DNA of 64,000 nt, taken from positions 364,384-428,383 of the forward strand of contig NW_005434652.1 in NCBI RefSeq assembly GCF_000315625.1, read 5' to 3'. The stretch comes from Guillardia theta CCMP2712 (taxonomy: Eukaryota > Cryptophyceae > Pyrenomonadales > Geminigeraceae). The notes beneath the pieces were generated by a model that was not told where the DNA came from, did not search any database, and saw only the letters and a list, made by a program, of their open reading frames with translations. The first letter of the stretch is position 1, and each line of letters begins with the position of its first letter. Shown here piece by piece: positions 1 through 11,439 of the stretch. The translations under genes were made by a program, and so were the position numbers.

Positions 1-3000
1 ATCCTATCCCGCACGGATGGCCATTGCTCGCTCTTGCGCTTGACCGTCTCATCCGCTATGCTGAGGTGGTAGTGGGCGTCGAGGACGAGCTGCGATGAGA
101 TGTTAGGAGGGGGAACGAGGAAGAGGAGGAGGAAGTGGGAGATGAGGAGAAGAAGGAAAAGGAGAGAGAAGAGAGAGGCGGGACGAGGATGAGCAGAAAA
201 GCAGGACAGGGAGGAGGAGCAGAGCGAAACGGAGAAGCAAGAGGGGAGGGGAGGGAGGAGGAGGAGGAGGTACCTCTTCCTCGGTGTGAGAGTTAACCGC
301 GCTGACAAACCCTTAGCAACGCGTCAACAAGCAAGAGGAGCTTCACCTGAACATGCTGCGAATGGCTTCCTTCTGCCTCTTGACCTCCTTCATGTTTCCA
401 TCCTTCGGAAGATCGACAACGATGGTGGAGATGTATTCAACACAAGAGAGGAGGAACTGTCCAACAAGGGCCGTCATCCCTCCTATCCCTTCTCGAACTA
501 TCCTCTTCTCTACTCCACCCTGACCTCATATGTTTGCACGAGTATCAACATACCTTGCGTCTACAACCTCTCCCTCCCTCCCTCTCCCTCCCTCCCTCCC
601 TCCCTCCTTTTCTTCCCTCCCTCCCTCCCTCCCTTTCCCTCCCTCCCTCCCTCCCTCCCTCCCTCCCTCTCCCTCCCTCCCTCCCTCACTCACTCACTCC
701 TCTTCCTCTACATCCCAACTCCTCTTGTTGCCCATCATCACCGGCATCACGATCGGCCGCCAGCTGCCGGCCTGGTGGTGCCTTCCCCTTCCACCAGGGA
801 GGAAGAGCGACTTCCAGTTACAGGGGATCAGTTTGGTGACTATCTCCCCCTCCGAGCGCAGGTCCACAGCCTCTCTGCACCACATCTTGTCAGCACGAAC
901 AATCCTCCTGCTCCTCCTGTTCCTCCTCCTCCTCCTCCTCCTCCTCCTCCTCCTCATCGCCCTGCTCCTGCTCCCGCTCCCGCTCCTGTCCACTCTTCCT
1001 GTCTCCTGTTCCTGCTCCTCCTGCCCTCCTTCTCCTCCTGCTCCTTCTGCTCCTGCTCTTATCTCCTCCCACCCCCCCCTCTCTCTCCTCCTCGTAACCC
1101 TCAACACCCTCATCTCACGACAGCCCCACCTGCAGTCGGAGGAGGAGTGGGAGACGGGGAGGAGGATGTGGAGGACGTAGGCATCGCGCGAGGTCGCAGG
1201 AGGGAGAGCATCCCCGACACTTTCTTCCGTGCTCTTTGTCTTCGTCCTCCGGGCAAACCCAAGGACAACTCCCCAGCCCCAGTCGACAGTCGGGGAGGAG
1301 GAGGAGGAGGAGGAGATGATTTCCATGACCTTGACGACTCGGCCAGGCCTTAAGACTCCAAGAGCGACATCCTGCCAATCACAACGAATTCACCACCATT
1401 TGTTTTCTCTTTTCTTCGCCTTCCCTCCTCCTTCTCCTCCTAATCCCACTCTAGGCCCTCTCTTCCCCTTTCCACTTACTCCTCCTCTTCATTTCCTCGC
1501 ATCCTCCCCTTTCCTCCTGCTGCTCTCCTCCTCCACATCTCACTGGTTTGGTCGAGAAGGAAGAGATCTCGCATTTGAGGTCCTGTGTGAAGTGTGAAGG
1601 AGCGGAGCATGAAGGAAGCGAAGTACGTTCGACAGCTCCAGCAGCTCGCAAAAAGCTTCTGCTTCCCGATCATCGTGCTCGTTCGGAGCTTGTAGCTCGC
1701 TGACCTCTGCCTCGAGCTCCTTGCTCCTCAACTGTCGCACGAACATTACAGCAGAGAAGAAGGAGGCAGGAGGAGCAGAAGGAGCAGAAGGAGCAGAAGG
1801 AGCAGAAGGAGCAGAAGGTGTACTTCAGTGGAGGAGACGGAGATGCAACTTTGATACTGGTGGAAAGATTTCGTAATGATCTTTTCCGGATCGACACCTG
1901 CAGGAGTGACAATTGAGAGAGTGGGCAAGAAAACGAGGGCAGGGGACAACAGGAGGAAGGAGGAGAGAAGAAGGATGGGAGAAAGGAGAAAGGAGGAGGT
2001 CAAGAGGTGTTTGCAGATTCCATTGATTACCAGAGCTCCGCATAGCATTTAAGATCATATTGTAGTTGAGATGAAACGTGCTGACAAGAGGCGAGGGTTG
2101 ACCGCATAAGATGTCTCTTGCCGTCTGGCAGGAAAGAAGCATGAAAAGAAACCAAGCAAACAAACAGACAACAACATCAAGGCAGGGAGCAACGACAGGC
2201 AAAGCAAGGCTGAGATCGAACAAAATTGCATTCTTGAAAGCATGACGGTAAATCATCGATCCCAGCACATGCATGACATGAAACAATCAGGTCAACTACC
2301 TCAGGCTCCAGATGCTCGTCGAACATGGTGATAACACAGCCCTTGTCGTCGATTCCCCTCCTCCCCGCCCTCCCTGCCATCTGAATGTACTCGCCCGACG
2401 AGATCCATCGGTGGTCCTGCCCATCAAACTTGCGACAGTTTGTGAAGATGCAGGTCTTGGCTGGCATGTTCAGCCCGAGAGCAAACGTCTCCGTTGCGAA
2501 CAACACCTAAAACAGCCAACCAACAGTTCAGAGCATGCCGAGCATGACACGAGTAACGGATCTCGACCTTGACAAGACCTTCTTGGAAAAGGATCTCAAT
2601 CAGCTCCCGCAGGATGGGAAGAAGGCCGGAGTGGTGCACTCCGATCCCGCAGCAGAGCAGCGGGAGAATGTTCTGAATCTGAGGAAGCTCCTGGTCCTCC
2701 TTGGCGAGGCCTTGCAGTGCCTTCTCGAACACCTCCTTGATGGAGAGAACCTGGCTCTCCCCCACCAGCCTCAGGCTCTTGCACCTTGAAGTCTGCAGCG
2801 CCAGGGCCTCGCACTCTCTCCTGCTGAAGGCAAACACGATCGCAGGGCACATCCCGCGGTCAGCCACGAAGGAGACAAGCTTGATGATGTCTGGCTGCTC
2901 CTTCCCCTTGGTCTTCGACTCCGCGCGGCTGTCCTGCAGAGTCATCATCTTGATGAAGTTATCCTCGAGAAAGTTCCCAGCTTCGTCCAGGATGAGGAAA

Positions 3001-3921
3001 ATGCCATTCCCTCCTGCGGGAAACATGAAGTGCTGCAAAGGAGTCGGCCTGAAGTCTGTCTGGACGACATTGCACGGCAGGCCCTTGAGGTTTGCAACCC
3101 ACTGGGCGAACTCCAAGGAGTTTGGGATGGTTGCGGATAGAAAGACGAGCTTGATCTGTATCGGAAGCAAGATGATGCTCTGATACAGGAGGATGAACGA
3201 GAGGGGCGAGAGGAGAGGAGAGAAAAGGAGAGGAGAGGAGAGGAGAGGAGAGGAGAGGAGAGGAGAGGAGAGGAGAGGAGAGGAGAGAAGGGGAGGGAAG
3301 AGGAGAGGAGAGGGGGAGAGAGAGAGGAGAGGAACGTCAGGATAAAACAAGTTCAAACTGAGAGGCAACTTGCTTTACCTCCTCCCACACAACGCCGCGC
3401 TCCTTGTCTCGGAGGTAATGGACCTCGTCGAAGATGACCCAGGCAACTTCCCTTAGCTCGTCTGAACCATGATACAGCATGCTCCTCAGAATCTCCGTCG
3501 TCATCACGATGCAGTTCGCCTCGGAGTTCACCGTCACATCTCCTGTCATGAGCCCGATGTCCTGCTGCGAGAAAAACATCCCCAGATCTCTATACTTCTG
3601 ATTGGAAAGCGCCTTGATGGGCGTCGTGTATATCACCCTCTGATTGTGCTTGATCGCAAGAGCGATCGCATACTGCGCAACGACCGTCTTACCTGCTGAA
3701 GTGTGTGCGGCCACTAGGACAGATTCCTCCCTGTGCAAGCAATCTATCGCTGCCGTCTGGAACGGGTCGAGCTCGAATGGAAAGTTGATCGCCGCGTCCT
3801 CCACCGTCGTGTCGTCAAGACTGGCACTCTTGGAAGTGACATCTGACGTTCCTCCTTCAGGTAGGCAGCGCTCATGGAGCACGCGCTGCTTCTTTCCGGT
3901 CCCCGGCTCAGCTGCTGACAT
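1..3921 (-). CDS. MTR4: MTR4-type DExH RNA helicase, 3' part beyond window
   Basis: ATP-dependent 3'-5' RNA helicase that feeds nuclear RNA to the exosome (established for the family). Exons read on the minus strand: 3921-3379, 3179-2568, 2506-2300, 2124-2031, 1897 to about 1817, 1731-1627, 1371 to about 1157, then shorter ones near 890-780, 456-351 and 105-1. Exon 1 (181 codons) carries motif I AHTSAGKT, motif Ia [10 protein letters not shown] and motif II DEVH. Exon 2 starts SIILLP and has motif III LSATIPN followed by [17 protein letters not shown], which is typical of MTR4 rather than SKI2. Exon 3 has motif [18 protein letters not shown] and [10 protein letters not shown]. Later exons give the winged-helix/arch region ([48 protein letters not shown]). 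The protein continues past base 1. The intron at 3378-3180 holds a long GAGAG tract. Family call is firm; the last three exon edges are approximate. Confidence 0.9.
286..1353 (+). repeat. Polypyrimidine simple repeats inside MTR4 introns
   Basis: CCCT repeats fill roughly 570-700 and TCC repeats roughly 900-960. The plus strand reads open here only because of low complexity, giving proline- and leucine-rich nonsense. The minus strand carries MTR4 exons between and around the repeats. No separate gene is supported. Confidence 0.75.
1765..1820. repeat. Tandem GGAGCAGAA-type 9-bp repeat
   Basis: About five tandem copies of a 9-base unit GGAGCAGAA lie in an MTR4 intron, just before exon 6 in the direction of transcription. 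The repeat sits between two well-placed coding exons, so it is intronic. Confidence 0.8.
3190..3330. repeat. GAGAG/GAGGA purine repeat in MTR4 intron 1
   Basis: A long run of AGGAG units on the plus strand. On the transcribed minus strand it is a CCTCT pyrimidine tract just before the exon 2 acceptor at 3181-3180, so it doubles as an expanded polypyrimidine tract. Confidence 0.8.
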
Positions 3922-4164
3922 CGTTGCTGCTGTTCCGGTGTTTCTGCTTTTATGGTTAATGTGAAGGATTCATGCGCTTACAGAATTTTCAAACTCATTC
4001 TGAAACGAAAGACAAGCTGATCCTGTTGTGAAAGAATCAGAGCACTGCAAAGCCATGTGAACAATAAATCTGTGCTTTAACATGCCTTTTGACCAGTATG
4101 TCTCCTGTCCCCTAATATATTGCACGGACTTGTCTACTCTAGTTCCTTTGGTTGCGGCGGGGGT

Positions 4165-4500
4165 TGGCGAGGGGAGGGGGGGGATGAAATCATACTGTCG
4201 AGACCGCAGAGAAAGCAGAGGATGGGAAAGAGCGTCAAGACGAGGACGAGTGAAAGAAAAGCTGGACAAGATGGAAGGGCGGAAACCGCAGATTGTCTGG
4301 AAGGAAGGAGCGAATAAGAGAGGAGAACGAGAGGAAACGAAAGGTGGATTCTCAGAAGGAAAGGATGAGAGAAAGAAAGAACAGGACAGGAAAGTCACAA
4401 CACTAGAGAGGAGAGGAGAACGAGATGAGAAGACAGAAGAGGAGAGGAGAGAAGAGGAGAGGAGAGGAGAGGAGAGGAGAAAAGGGAATGCTTGTACATT
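4165..4500. repeat. Purine-rich tract upstream of MTR4
   Basis: Long GA-rich stretch with GAGGAGAG units near 4430-4485. It lies upstream of the MTR4 start. Reading frames here are charged low-complexity sequence with no recognisable domain. I see no gene. Confidence 0.6.
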
Positions 4501-4619
4501 CCTTCTCAAAGAGCATGGATCAATAAATATCCGCCTCAGAAGCAATGTAGTGCTTACGAAGAGGCAGAAAGTATTTCCTACAGTGTGAGGTACTTGCTGC
4601 CCAATGTCAGCAAATTTAA

Positions 4620-4860
4620 CAGGGGTGGGTGGTATAAACCCCTCATAATCAACTGTGTCCATAAGTGGTTCAAGGATGGGGTAGGTACAGGACGATGGGA
4701 GGATAGGGTGGGGTGGTAGGCTCGGAGTCCGACAGTTGGTGGTACCGTGGGAGCACGGGGAGATCACGGTACGGTAGGTCCTGCTTCAACAGTTACCGGG
4801 GGTCGGAGTGATGGGGGTAAAGAGGGGCAAGATGGGGAGGATGCCATTTTATCTTAGTAC
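4620..4860. other. G-run island (class A), copy 1
   Basis: Repeated runs of four to six G joined by TA, TGG or TAGG on the plus strand, with few C runs. The flanks lack this texture. Similar islands occur at about 8836, 12418, 19550, 42480 and 44380. Many of the G runs are close enough to form G-quadruplexes. No coding content is seen. Confidence 0.6.
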
Positions 4861-5084
4861 CAGAGATAGGAAATCCTTCACCATGAGAGGCCATTATCAA
4901 GAGGGCTGGATTGGGCCCCGTGGCATTACCGAACTCTTCCGCCTATGCGTTGGGCAACGTCATGTCGCCCGAAAGACGGCAAAGAACATGCTCGAGGATC
5001 TGTTAGCTCCGTCGCTTCCTGTCCATTCTCATTCCCTTCTCTTCCCCTTCGCATCTTCCTCTGGCACTCCTTTGGCAGACTGAA

Positions 5085-5246
5085 TCATGCCCTATCCTCT
5101 GCCGAGTCCTGCACGAGTATGTCAGTGCAAACAGACCTTTTATTGAGATTGACTTGCCGCTGCTTTTCCTCCTCTTTTGTCCCCAGCATGCCATTGCTCG
5201 TTGGTGTTGCCTCATCCAAAAGTGTTTGTAGAGGCCGGTTGCGAAT
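5085..5246 (-). CDS. Possible last exon of a small unknown gene
   Basis: After a good acceptor (GTGTGCTTGCAG) the minus strand reads 53 codons plus stop, starting IRNRPLQTLLDEATP and ending LVQDSAEDRA. The composition is mixed and protein-like, unlike the low-complexity frames nearby. An upstream first exon could start near 5385 (MMLLIMVETYRRR) but I could not join the two with a consistent phase. The family is not recognised. If real, it is divergently transcribed from the gene that starts at 5489. Confidence 0.3.
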   Translation of the reverse strand: MRNRPLQTLLDEATPTSNGMLGTKEEEKQRQVNLNKRSVCTDILVQDSAEDRA

Positions 5247-5488
5247 CTGCAAGCACACCCACACGAATCAGAACATATTGTCAACTCTTGCGATTTCCCC
5301 TTTGATCTACAAGCTTTCACGATCAGTCTCCCTGAAGAAACATCTTCTTCTATAAGTCTCAACCATTATCAAAAGCATCATCGTAACGAGAGCTGAACTA
5401 CACTACACGCTGACTCTTGCTTTGCTGGCTCAGGTCACATCGGCGTCAGTTTGGAGGACTGCGTCGAGATTCTCCTCCAAGTCCATCA

Positions 5489-6627
5489 ATGGCGGGTGCA
5501 AAATCAGCTCCCAAGAATGCTCCCAAGGTAGAGGAGAATGCCGGCACGCGCCGCCTGCTCGGCACGTTCACTGCTCCTCCTCCGCTCTGTCTCGGGGAGC
5601 CGTACGTGTCGAGCTACATACGGCCAGAGAGGCACAAGGGGAAGCAGCTAACGGCTGGTCCCCTCAGGCATGAGAACTCCAAAGTGTTTCCTGTGAGACA
5701 GCAGTCAGCGGCTGACAGTGAAGCCTGACGATGCTGTCTTCTCAGGGAACGATCTCAGCTCCTGTCCTGCTGTGGTCGGAGCAGAAGGACAAATACCAGG
5801 AATCCATCAAGGTTAGGAGGCTTTGCAGTGTGAAATGGTCTGAGAGGTATGCCATCGTAGTACAAAGATATCGTCCCAGGGGACAAAAAGAAGAATGGTT
5901 TCTTGTCGTCGGATTATCCCCGCAGGGATGAGTTTTCCAATACGATCCGGACGCAACAGCTGCGAGAAGTGTTGAAGGTGAAGAGTGAGAGTGGAGATTG
6001 CCAGGCAGGAAGTGAACTTGTGTGACGACAGAAAGAGAATGCTCTCCAGAAGGAAGCCAAACATGCCAAGGAAGCAAGGGACACAGCAATCAATACTGCT
6101 AGCGGTAAGATGGTTGTCTCACAGACTTTGTGCCTGTCCTTGTCAACTCGCTGACTTTCTATCATGTAGCTATCATGGACAACAAGGCGAGGCACCTTCC
6201 CTCTGCCCCGCTCTACGACGTTGTCTTCCGGATCCCCGAGGCTTCCCTCAAGTTAGCGAGGGACGACCGACAGGTATCACTGCATGGGAGAGGGTTCCAT
6301 CGGTGCGATCATATCTGCCAGGCCGGGTTGTGGTACATGGCGGAGAGGCAGAAATATATCTCTGGTACCAAGGAGGAACACCACTTTGTCATTCCGGTAA
6401 GTGGGAGAGTGAAAGGTAGCTGTTTTCCTTTGTAATTGCTGCAGCCGAGGGAGCCAGTATGGGTCAACATTTCGCTCAATGGGAGGCCAGTGAATGTTTT
6501 AGTGGACGCCAACGGACAGGTTTGCTCGGCTCGCGAACATGATGGAGTACAAGTGATTGGTCGACAGGTCATCTCGAAGAAGGATCAACCTTTGGTCAAG
6601 ATGGCATCTTCAGTTGACTTGAGATGA
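5489..6627 (+). CDS. Seven-exon gene, 270-residue protein of unknown function
   Basis: Exons 5489-5683, 5745-5810, 5861-5977, 6032-6104, 6170-6273, 6322-6396 and 6445-6627 all have GT-AG borders and keep one reading frame, giving 270 residues. The start is the first ATG before MAGAKSAPKN. Notable segments are GEPYVSSYIRPERHKGKQ in exon 1, FLSSDYPRRDEFSNTIRTQQ in exon 3 and VNISLNGRPVNVLVDANGQ in exon 7; exon 4 is a short Lys/Ala-rich helix. There is no signal peptide or membrane segment. The GEPY...HKGKQ and SDYPRRDEF phrases remind me of axonemal microtubule inner proteins, but that is only an impression and I do not name a family. Confidence 0.8.
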
Positions 6628-6799
6628 AACAATTCAGACTCGTCGACGGATTCGGACTGAGAGAGTGGATTTCAAGAAGTTTTCCAACCTAGCAACTGGT
6701 TCGAATTTCGGTAATTGTACATGCTTGCATTGAGAAGAATAAAACCATAAAGTTGTGAGTACGAAAGCAGAATACAGAGAAGGAGCCCGCGATCACACG

Positions 6800-8163
6800 A
6801 AATCAAACTCTCCTTCTGTTGGCTACAATGGTCCAATTGCAAGCTTCAATTCTTGACAACGAAATCCGGAAAACGCTTCCCGCATGTGAAAACTCGTTCG
6901 TACCTAATGCAGAAGGTGTTAGCACTGGGCTGACTTGATCCATCAAACCAAGGAATCGCTTCCATCGTTGGAGAAGACATGCTTTCTTGGGCCCTAGAGT
7001 TACGTGAGTCAAGTAGACGGCAAACATAAGAGGTTCACCAATGGTCCTTCGTCGGCATGTTCTGGTTCTCCTTCTGCCCGATCGATCCTTTTCTGGAGGT
7101 AAGGAGAAGAAGGGCTGCATGGCTGGCACAAGCTCACCGAGCAGGTTGCTCCAGGGATTCTTGTCTTCATCCTGCAGCGTCTTGAGCAGCTGCTTCCGAG
7201 CCTGGCGATGCCAAGGTCAGCAACCAGGCGCCATACCGCTGTATCAAGTACAGAGAGCTCAGAAGCAAGCTCGTCTGTGAGAATCTTGTTCTCCCTGTGA
7301 ATGGGTTCATTTCATGGTTGAAAAAGCAGCCTTTGAGAAAAACCTGTTGAGATAGTTGCACTTCTTCTTGAGGACGTCGATACCGTCATTGTCTTCACTT
7401 CTCTCCATCGATCTGCTGCCATGCTTCTCTGCCCTTGTCTCTCAGCCCACAGATGATCGCGTATGAACTCTAGCTTACTCTTGTCATGCTTCGAGTCGGG
7501 CATCCAGGTCGTGTTGCCGTACTCCTCATTGTTGGGCAAACTTGATAGCGGCCTCGGATTCCTTGAAGAACGAGCCAACGATAATCAGATTATCATCAGT
7601 ACTGATGTGTATCGAGACAACCTTGACTGCAGCAACCTTCGTCTCGTGTCGCTGCCTTCCTCGTCGTCTTCGGTAGGGACCTGACAGGCGAGCATTGGTC
7701 TGCTCGTATACATCTGAAGCCATGTGCTGTGTGAACTCAAGACCTCTCAAGCTGAAGTTCACCTTGGTAGAGAGCTGGACAGATCTGGTAGCAACCACCT
7801 CCTTCTTCTCTCCATCACGCTTCAATGTGAGTCGGACCTGCGTGCCTTGGCTGCCTCGGATGAGCACAGCTACATGGTCGAAGTGCGAGACATCGATGTT
7901 TTGTCCGTCAACGGATTGAAGCTCATCCCCGATGGCTATATCCTGTGGGAGCGGCGCAGCAATCACACATGGGAGGGCTAGTGAGCAAGAAGGGATGCAA
8001 GCACTGACCAGGTTGGAGCTCGGGCCGTCAGCGCGGATATAAGAGACCACGGCTTTCCCCTCGCTGACTTTAAACTAGAGCACGCTCGTCATTTGAAACC
8101 TCCCTCTCAATGTAGCAAGGCAACCTGCACTCCAATGCCATATGCTTGCTCACAATCTTCCAT
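6800..8163 (-). CDS. PDZ-domain protein
   Basis: The start is ATG at 8163 (MEDCEQAYGIGVQ). A GT-AG intron joins this to FKVSEGKAVVSYIRADGPSS and a second joins on to DIAIGDELQSVDGQNIDVSH and VAVLIRGSQGTQVRLTLKR. This is a complete PDZ fold: carboxylate-binding loop GIGV near residues 9-12, then the GDELQSVDG strand-turn. Downstream coding segments are GLEFTQHMASDVYEQTNARL, STDDNLIIVGSFFKESEAAI, YGNTTWMPDSKHDKSKLEF, TDELASELSVLDTA and ARKQLLKTLQDEDKNPWSNLL. The last two can be joined across a possible 35-base intron. PDZ domains bind C-terminal peptides, so this is probably a scaffold protein. The 3' end is uncertain; no clear final exon is seen beyond about 7120. Confidence 0.7.
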
Positions 8164-8835
8164 CCCGCCTCAGGAAAATCTCTGATGGATTGCTGCATAG
8201 AGTTCAGGTGAAATAGATCAAAACGTAGGGTTGCGAATGTTCCTCCCCTTCAACTCTTTGCTTCCTCTCTGCGAGACCCCTGCCTTGTTGCTTCTCTACA
8301 CCCCACAATTCTCCTCTTGTCCCTCAATCATCGTGGTCGTGCTGCGTCTTTTTTCTCGATCAGTCCTTGAATACCATTCGGCTGTCTACATCATGCCTCA
8401 ACTCTAGAAGGGTGATCCAACGAGCTTCTCCTCTCTTGCATTTCGTCTCAATCCTTCATCATCCTCGTGCAATGGCATCCTCACTTCTTGCTGCCTTCTG
8501 GATCCCTTTCGTCCTTTCGAGCCTTCTTTCCTTTTTCGACTTTGTCCAGATCTGTCATTATCTGCTCCTCACCCTCCTCAACCTCTTTACTCAGTCCCTC
8601 AGTCTTATTCCTCCTCCAACTGCTCCTCCTCTTTCTTGCTCCCCCCCTCCATTTCTTCTCAACTTCCTCCTCCTCCTCCTCCCTGTCGCTTCCTCCCGCC
8701 ATCAGAGGCTGGTTCATTTCTTGCTTCTCAAGTCTCGCAGTCATGAAGGACGTCAAACAGCCACCCCTCCTTATCGAACAACTTGGCAAGAAGGACCCTC
8801 CAAATCCCTTGCATGTACCCCCACCTTGGACCTGA
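8164..8835. other. Intergenic region, no convincing gene
   Basis: Pyrimidine-rich sequence between the PDZ start and a G-run island. Open frames at 8367-8942 are Leu/Ser/Pro-rich low complexity. It should hold the PDZ promoter, but no specific motif is identifiable. Confidence 0.5.
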
Positions 8836-9090
8836 CAATTGCGCCCTTGGTACCCCTACCCCCCATTTTTCGTGACTTTTTGTGGGGAATCAGCGAGGCT
8901 TCGGAGGCTCTCTCATATGACCCCGACCGTATTACGGGGTGATGGTGGTAAAGTGCAAACAAAAGGGCATGAGGGGGTACTTATTCGATACTTTGAGGGG
9001 GTAAGGGTGGTAAAAAGTTACCCGGTCCCTCAGGGGTACTGGGGTCCACAATTTAGCCAAACTTTACCAATTTATGGTTCAAAAGCCGTT
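8836..9090. other. G-run island (class A), copy 2
   Basis: Starts with C runs (TACCCCTACCCCCC) and switches to G runs (GAGGGGGTAAGGGTGG, GGGGTACTGGGG). It lies immediately upstream of the membrane protein start at 9142, so it could be part of that promoter. No coding content. Confidence 0.55.
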
Positions 9091-9141
9091 ATTTACAGTT
9101 TTCGTGCTGTATGAGTGAACCTCCGAAGAGGCAGGCCGACG

Positions 9142-10993
9142 ATGGCGGCGCAGCAATGGCAGGGAAGGCGAAGGTTAACTGCTCCTCTCCTCCTGACAGC
9201 AGGCATCTGTTCCGCCTGTATCCTCATGGCCATGTTTGCATCGGTGCAGCCGGGCTGGACAGGCCTGGTGGAAGTCAAGTACTTGTCCTCGGACACAAGG
9301 AAACTAGCAAAGGAGGAGAGCGTGTTTGACGAGGCGTCAGATAGTTTCTCGGCCTTGGAGGAGAAGCTGAGCGAGCTGACTAAGGATGTTCTCTCCAGCA
9401 AGCATGCTCCTAATGCTGCTGGAAGCCTATCCTTGAAGAACGAGGTCCAGGCTACCGAGAAGAAGTTGGACAGGGTCGGTTCCAGGATGACGCGAGCACA
9501 CGCTCTAATGAATCAGGATATCAGCCGGGTCGTGAAGCTCTCTGACAAGGTGGTGCAATGTCTCCCTGTTGTGTTCGTCCTTGACGTTTGCTGGTCTAAG
9601 GGTGGGGAAACGGGCGAGGCTGCTCAGGGAAAGCGTTCATCGCCTCGTGCGATGGTTGCGTCAGGTACGATCCTTTCGTCTGCTGCTCTCCCTTCCATCC
9701 GATGCTCTGACCTGTTGCTACTTTCCTCTAGCAGTAAAAGAGAGGTCGCACTTGTCCGACGATGATCCAAATCAGATGCTGGCTTCTTCCGAGGATCACC
9801 CCACGACCAAAACGCTTGATCGCTCCACCGCGTCACAGAAACCTCCTGCTCTCGCTTCTGCTCGCGCTGCTCCTGCTCCTGCTCCTGCAGTGGCAGTGGC
9901 AGCGGCAGCGGCAGCCGTGGCAACAGCTCCCATCCATCCATTGAAGCATCATCATCAGGTTTCTGAAGATGAAGAAGACGAAGATTTGAAGGTTCGGAGG
10001 TCTGCGAGAAAGGATGTCCTCCGAGCTTTCCGCTTCTTCGAGAAGCACCAGCAACAAAAACTGCAGGAGGCTTTGAAGGCCAAGGAGCTGGAGCAAGCAA
10101 AGGGGTATGATGTGACGCCAGAGGAAAACTGCAAAGGAGATGATTGTCATATTCGCCTCTATCTGCACGTTGGCAGCCCACGGATGGGTCACACGGCCCG
10201 CAATGGCGCGAACTTCGTTCCCAACCTTCGTGATCTCCGCAACACGATCCGAGAACGGGGACTTGTGTATGTTCAGTCAGGAGTTGACATGTGCGAGCAG
10301 AATCCTGCTGCTTGCCAGGGTTTCCAAACGGTTTACAAGGGCAAGGACTTTGATGTGTCTTATGTGCCTCCGCATCAAGATTTTGTCCCAGTGGGTGGTC
10401 AAGCGCATTCAGGAGTACGACATCCTATTGGCACGCCTGATGTAAGAATCCCTGAGCATGCCTTCAAGTCCTCTCCTCGCTCTCCGACTTCGTTGAAATT
10501 GCAAAACATCGTTGGCACTTCCTTTGAACCGATTCAGCATCACGGTTCAAACGCTGACGAAGGGGAGGCCACCAAGCTGGATTCGAGCCTGTTGGTACCA
10601 GCGGCAATGAAGATTGCAAAGGAACAGGAGAAGCTTGCAATTATTGCTAAGAAGATCAAGAAAGCTGCAGACCTTCGAGCTCAAGTGGCGTTAGCTGAGG
10701 ATACGATGGTGAAGGCCCTCATGAATCACATGCAGACGAAGCGTGCTTCTAGACAGTCTCGGACAGCAGAGACCAGCCAGGGAGCATCGTTACATCGTTC
10801 CGTGGAAGATAAGGTGAGGCTGCCGGCAGACTCGTCGACACACCAAGGTCCCCGCACGGAGGATGTGAACCGACAAGGGATGTCGCCCAAAACGACTGGC
10901 GCGCACCAGCGATCCATCGACGTCAGGCTGCAGGAGAAGCTCGAGGTGCTCAACCGCCAGATGCGAAGGGACAAGGCCTTGCTGACGGAGTGA
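9142..10993 (+). CDS. Single-pass membrane protein, large soluble domain
   Basis: Start ATG at 9142 gives MAAQQWQGRRRLT followed by one hydrophobic segment of about 20 residues (LLLTAGICSACILMAMFASV), a type II signal-anchor layout with a basic N-side. A helical stem follows (ALEEKLSELTKDVL). One intron runs from about 9557-9566 to about 9735. Exon 2 runs to the stop at 10991-10993. It has an Ala/Pro-rich spacer, an acidic patch (SEDEEDEDLK), a Lys/Gln-rich helix, then a globular-looking part with CKGDDCHIRLYLHVGSPRMG and CEQNPAACQGF, where four cysteines suggest disulfides. The tail is helical and basic. I do not recognise the family. The topology would fit a Golgi or ER lumenal protein, which is inference. 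Confidence 0.7.
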
Positions 10994-11439
10994 GGCGTGC
11001 TAGCTATGTGGACGTGTTTCCCGGACGGTGCTGCACCGTCAAGGCAAGTTGGAGAACGTGGGGCCGGGAGCAATCTTGAAAGACTCCTTCTGCTAGCTCA
11101 TCGGGATCGGGAAGGCCGATCGTCCGCTTGAAGCTGCTTTTGACCCGCTACGCATCCTTTGAAAGATGCAATCTCCTTCATCTCTCTGTATATTTCCTTT
11201 CTTCTCAAGCTGGATGGTTTTGAGTGATGAGATTTGTAAACCATAACTTCTCAAAAGATTTTGAAAGAAAAAAGAAAAAAATGTGAAGGGTCTTCGCTTC
11301 GCACATTCACCAGTCCTTTTCCAAATCTGAGATCTACTTGAAGTCCAATTGCAAACTTATTCAAACAATCGCAGGAAACATCGACTTAAGTTCTACATTG
11401 AGATTATGATACAAGAAAAGACAAAGTCACATGATTCTC

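Noticed and set aside
286-1353. 355-codon plus-strand frame, the longest near the window start
   Set aside because: It is Pro/Leu/Ser low complexity from CCCT and TCC repeats, and MTR4 exons lie on the other strand in the same interval.
4620-4860. Interstitial telomere array
   Set aside because: G runs are irregular and no exact repeat unit is found in tandem.
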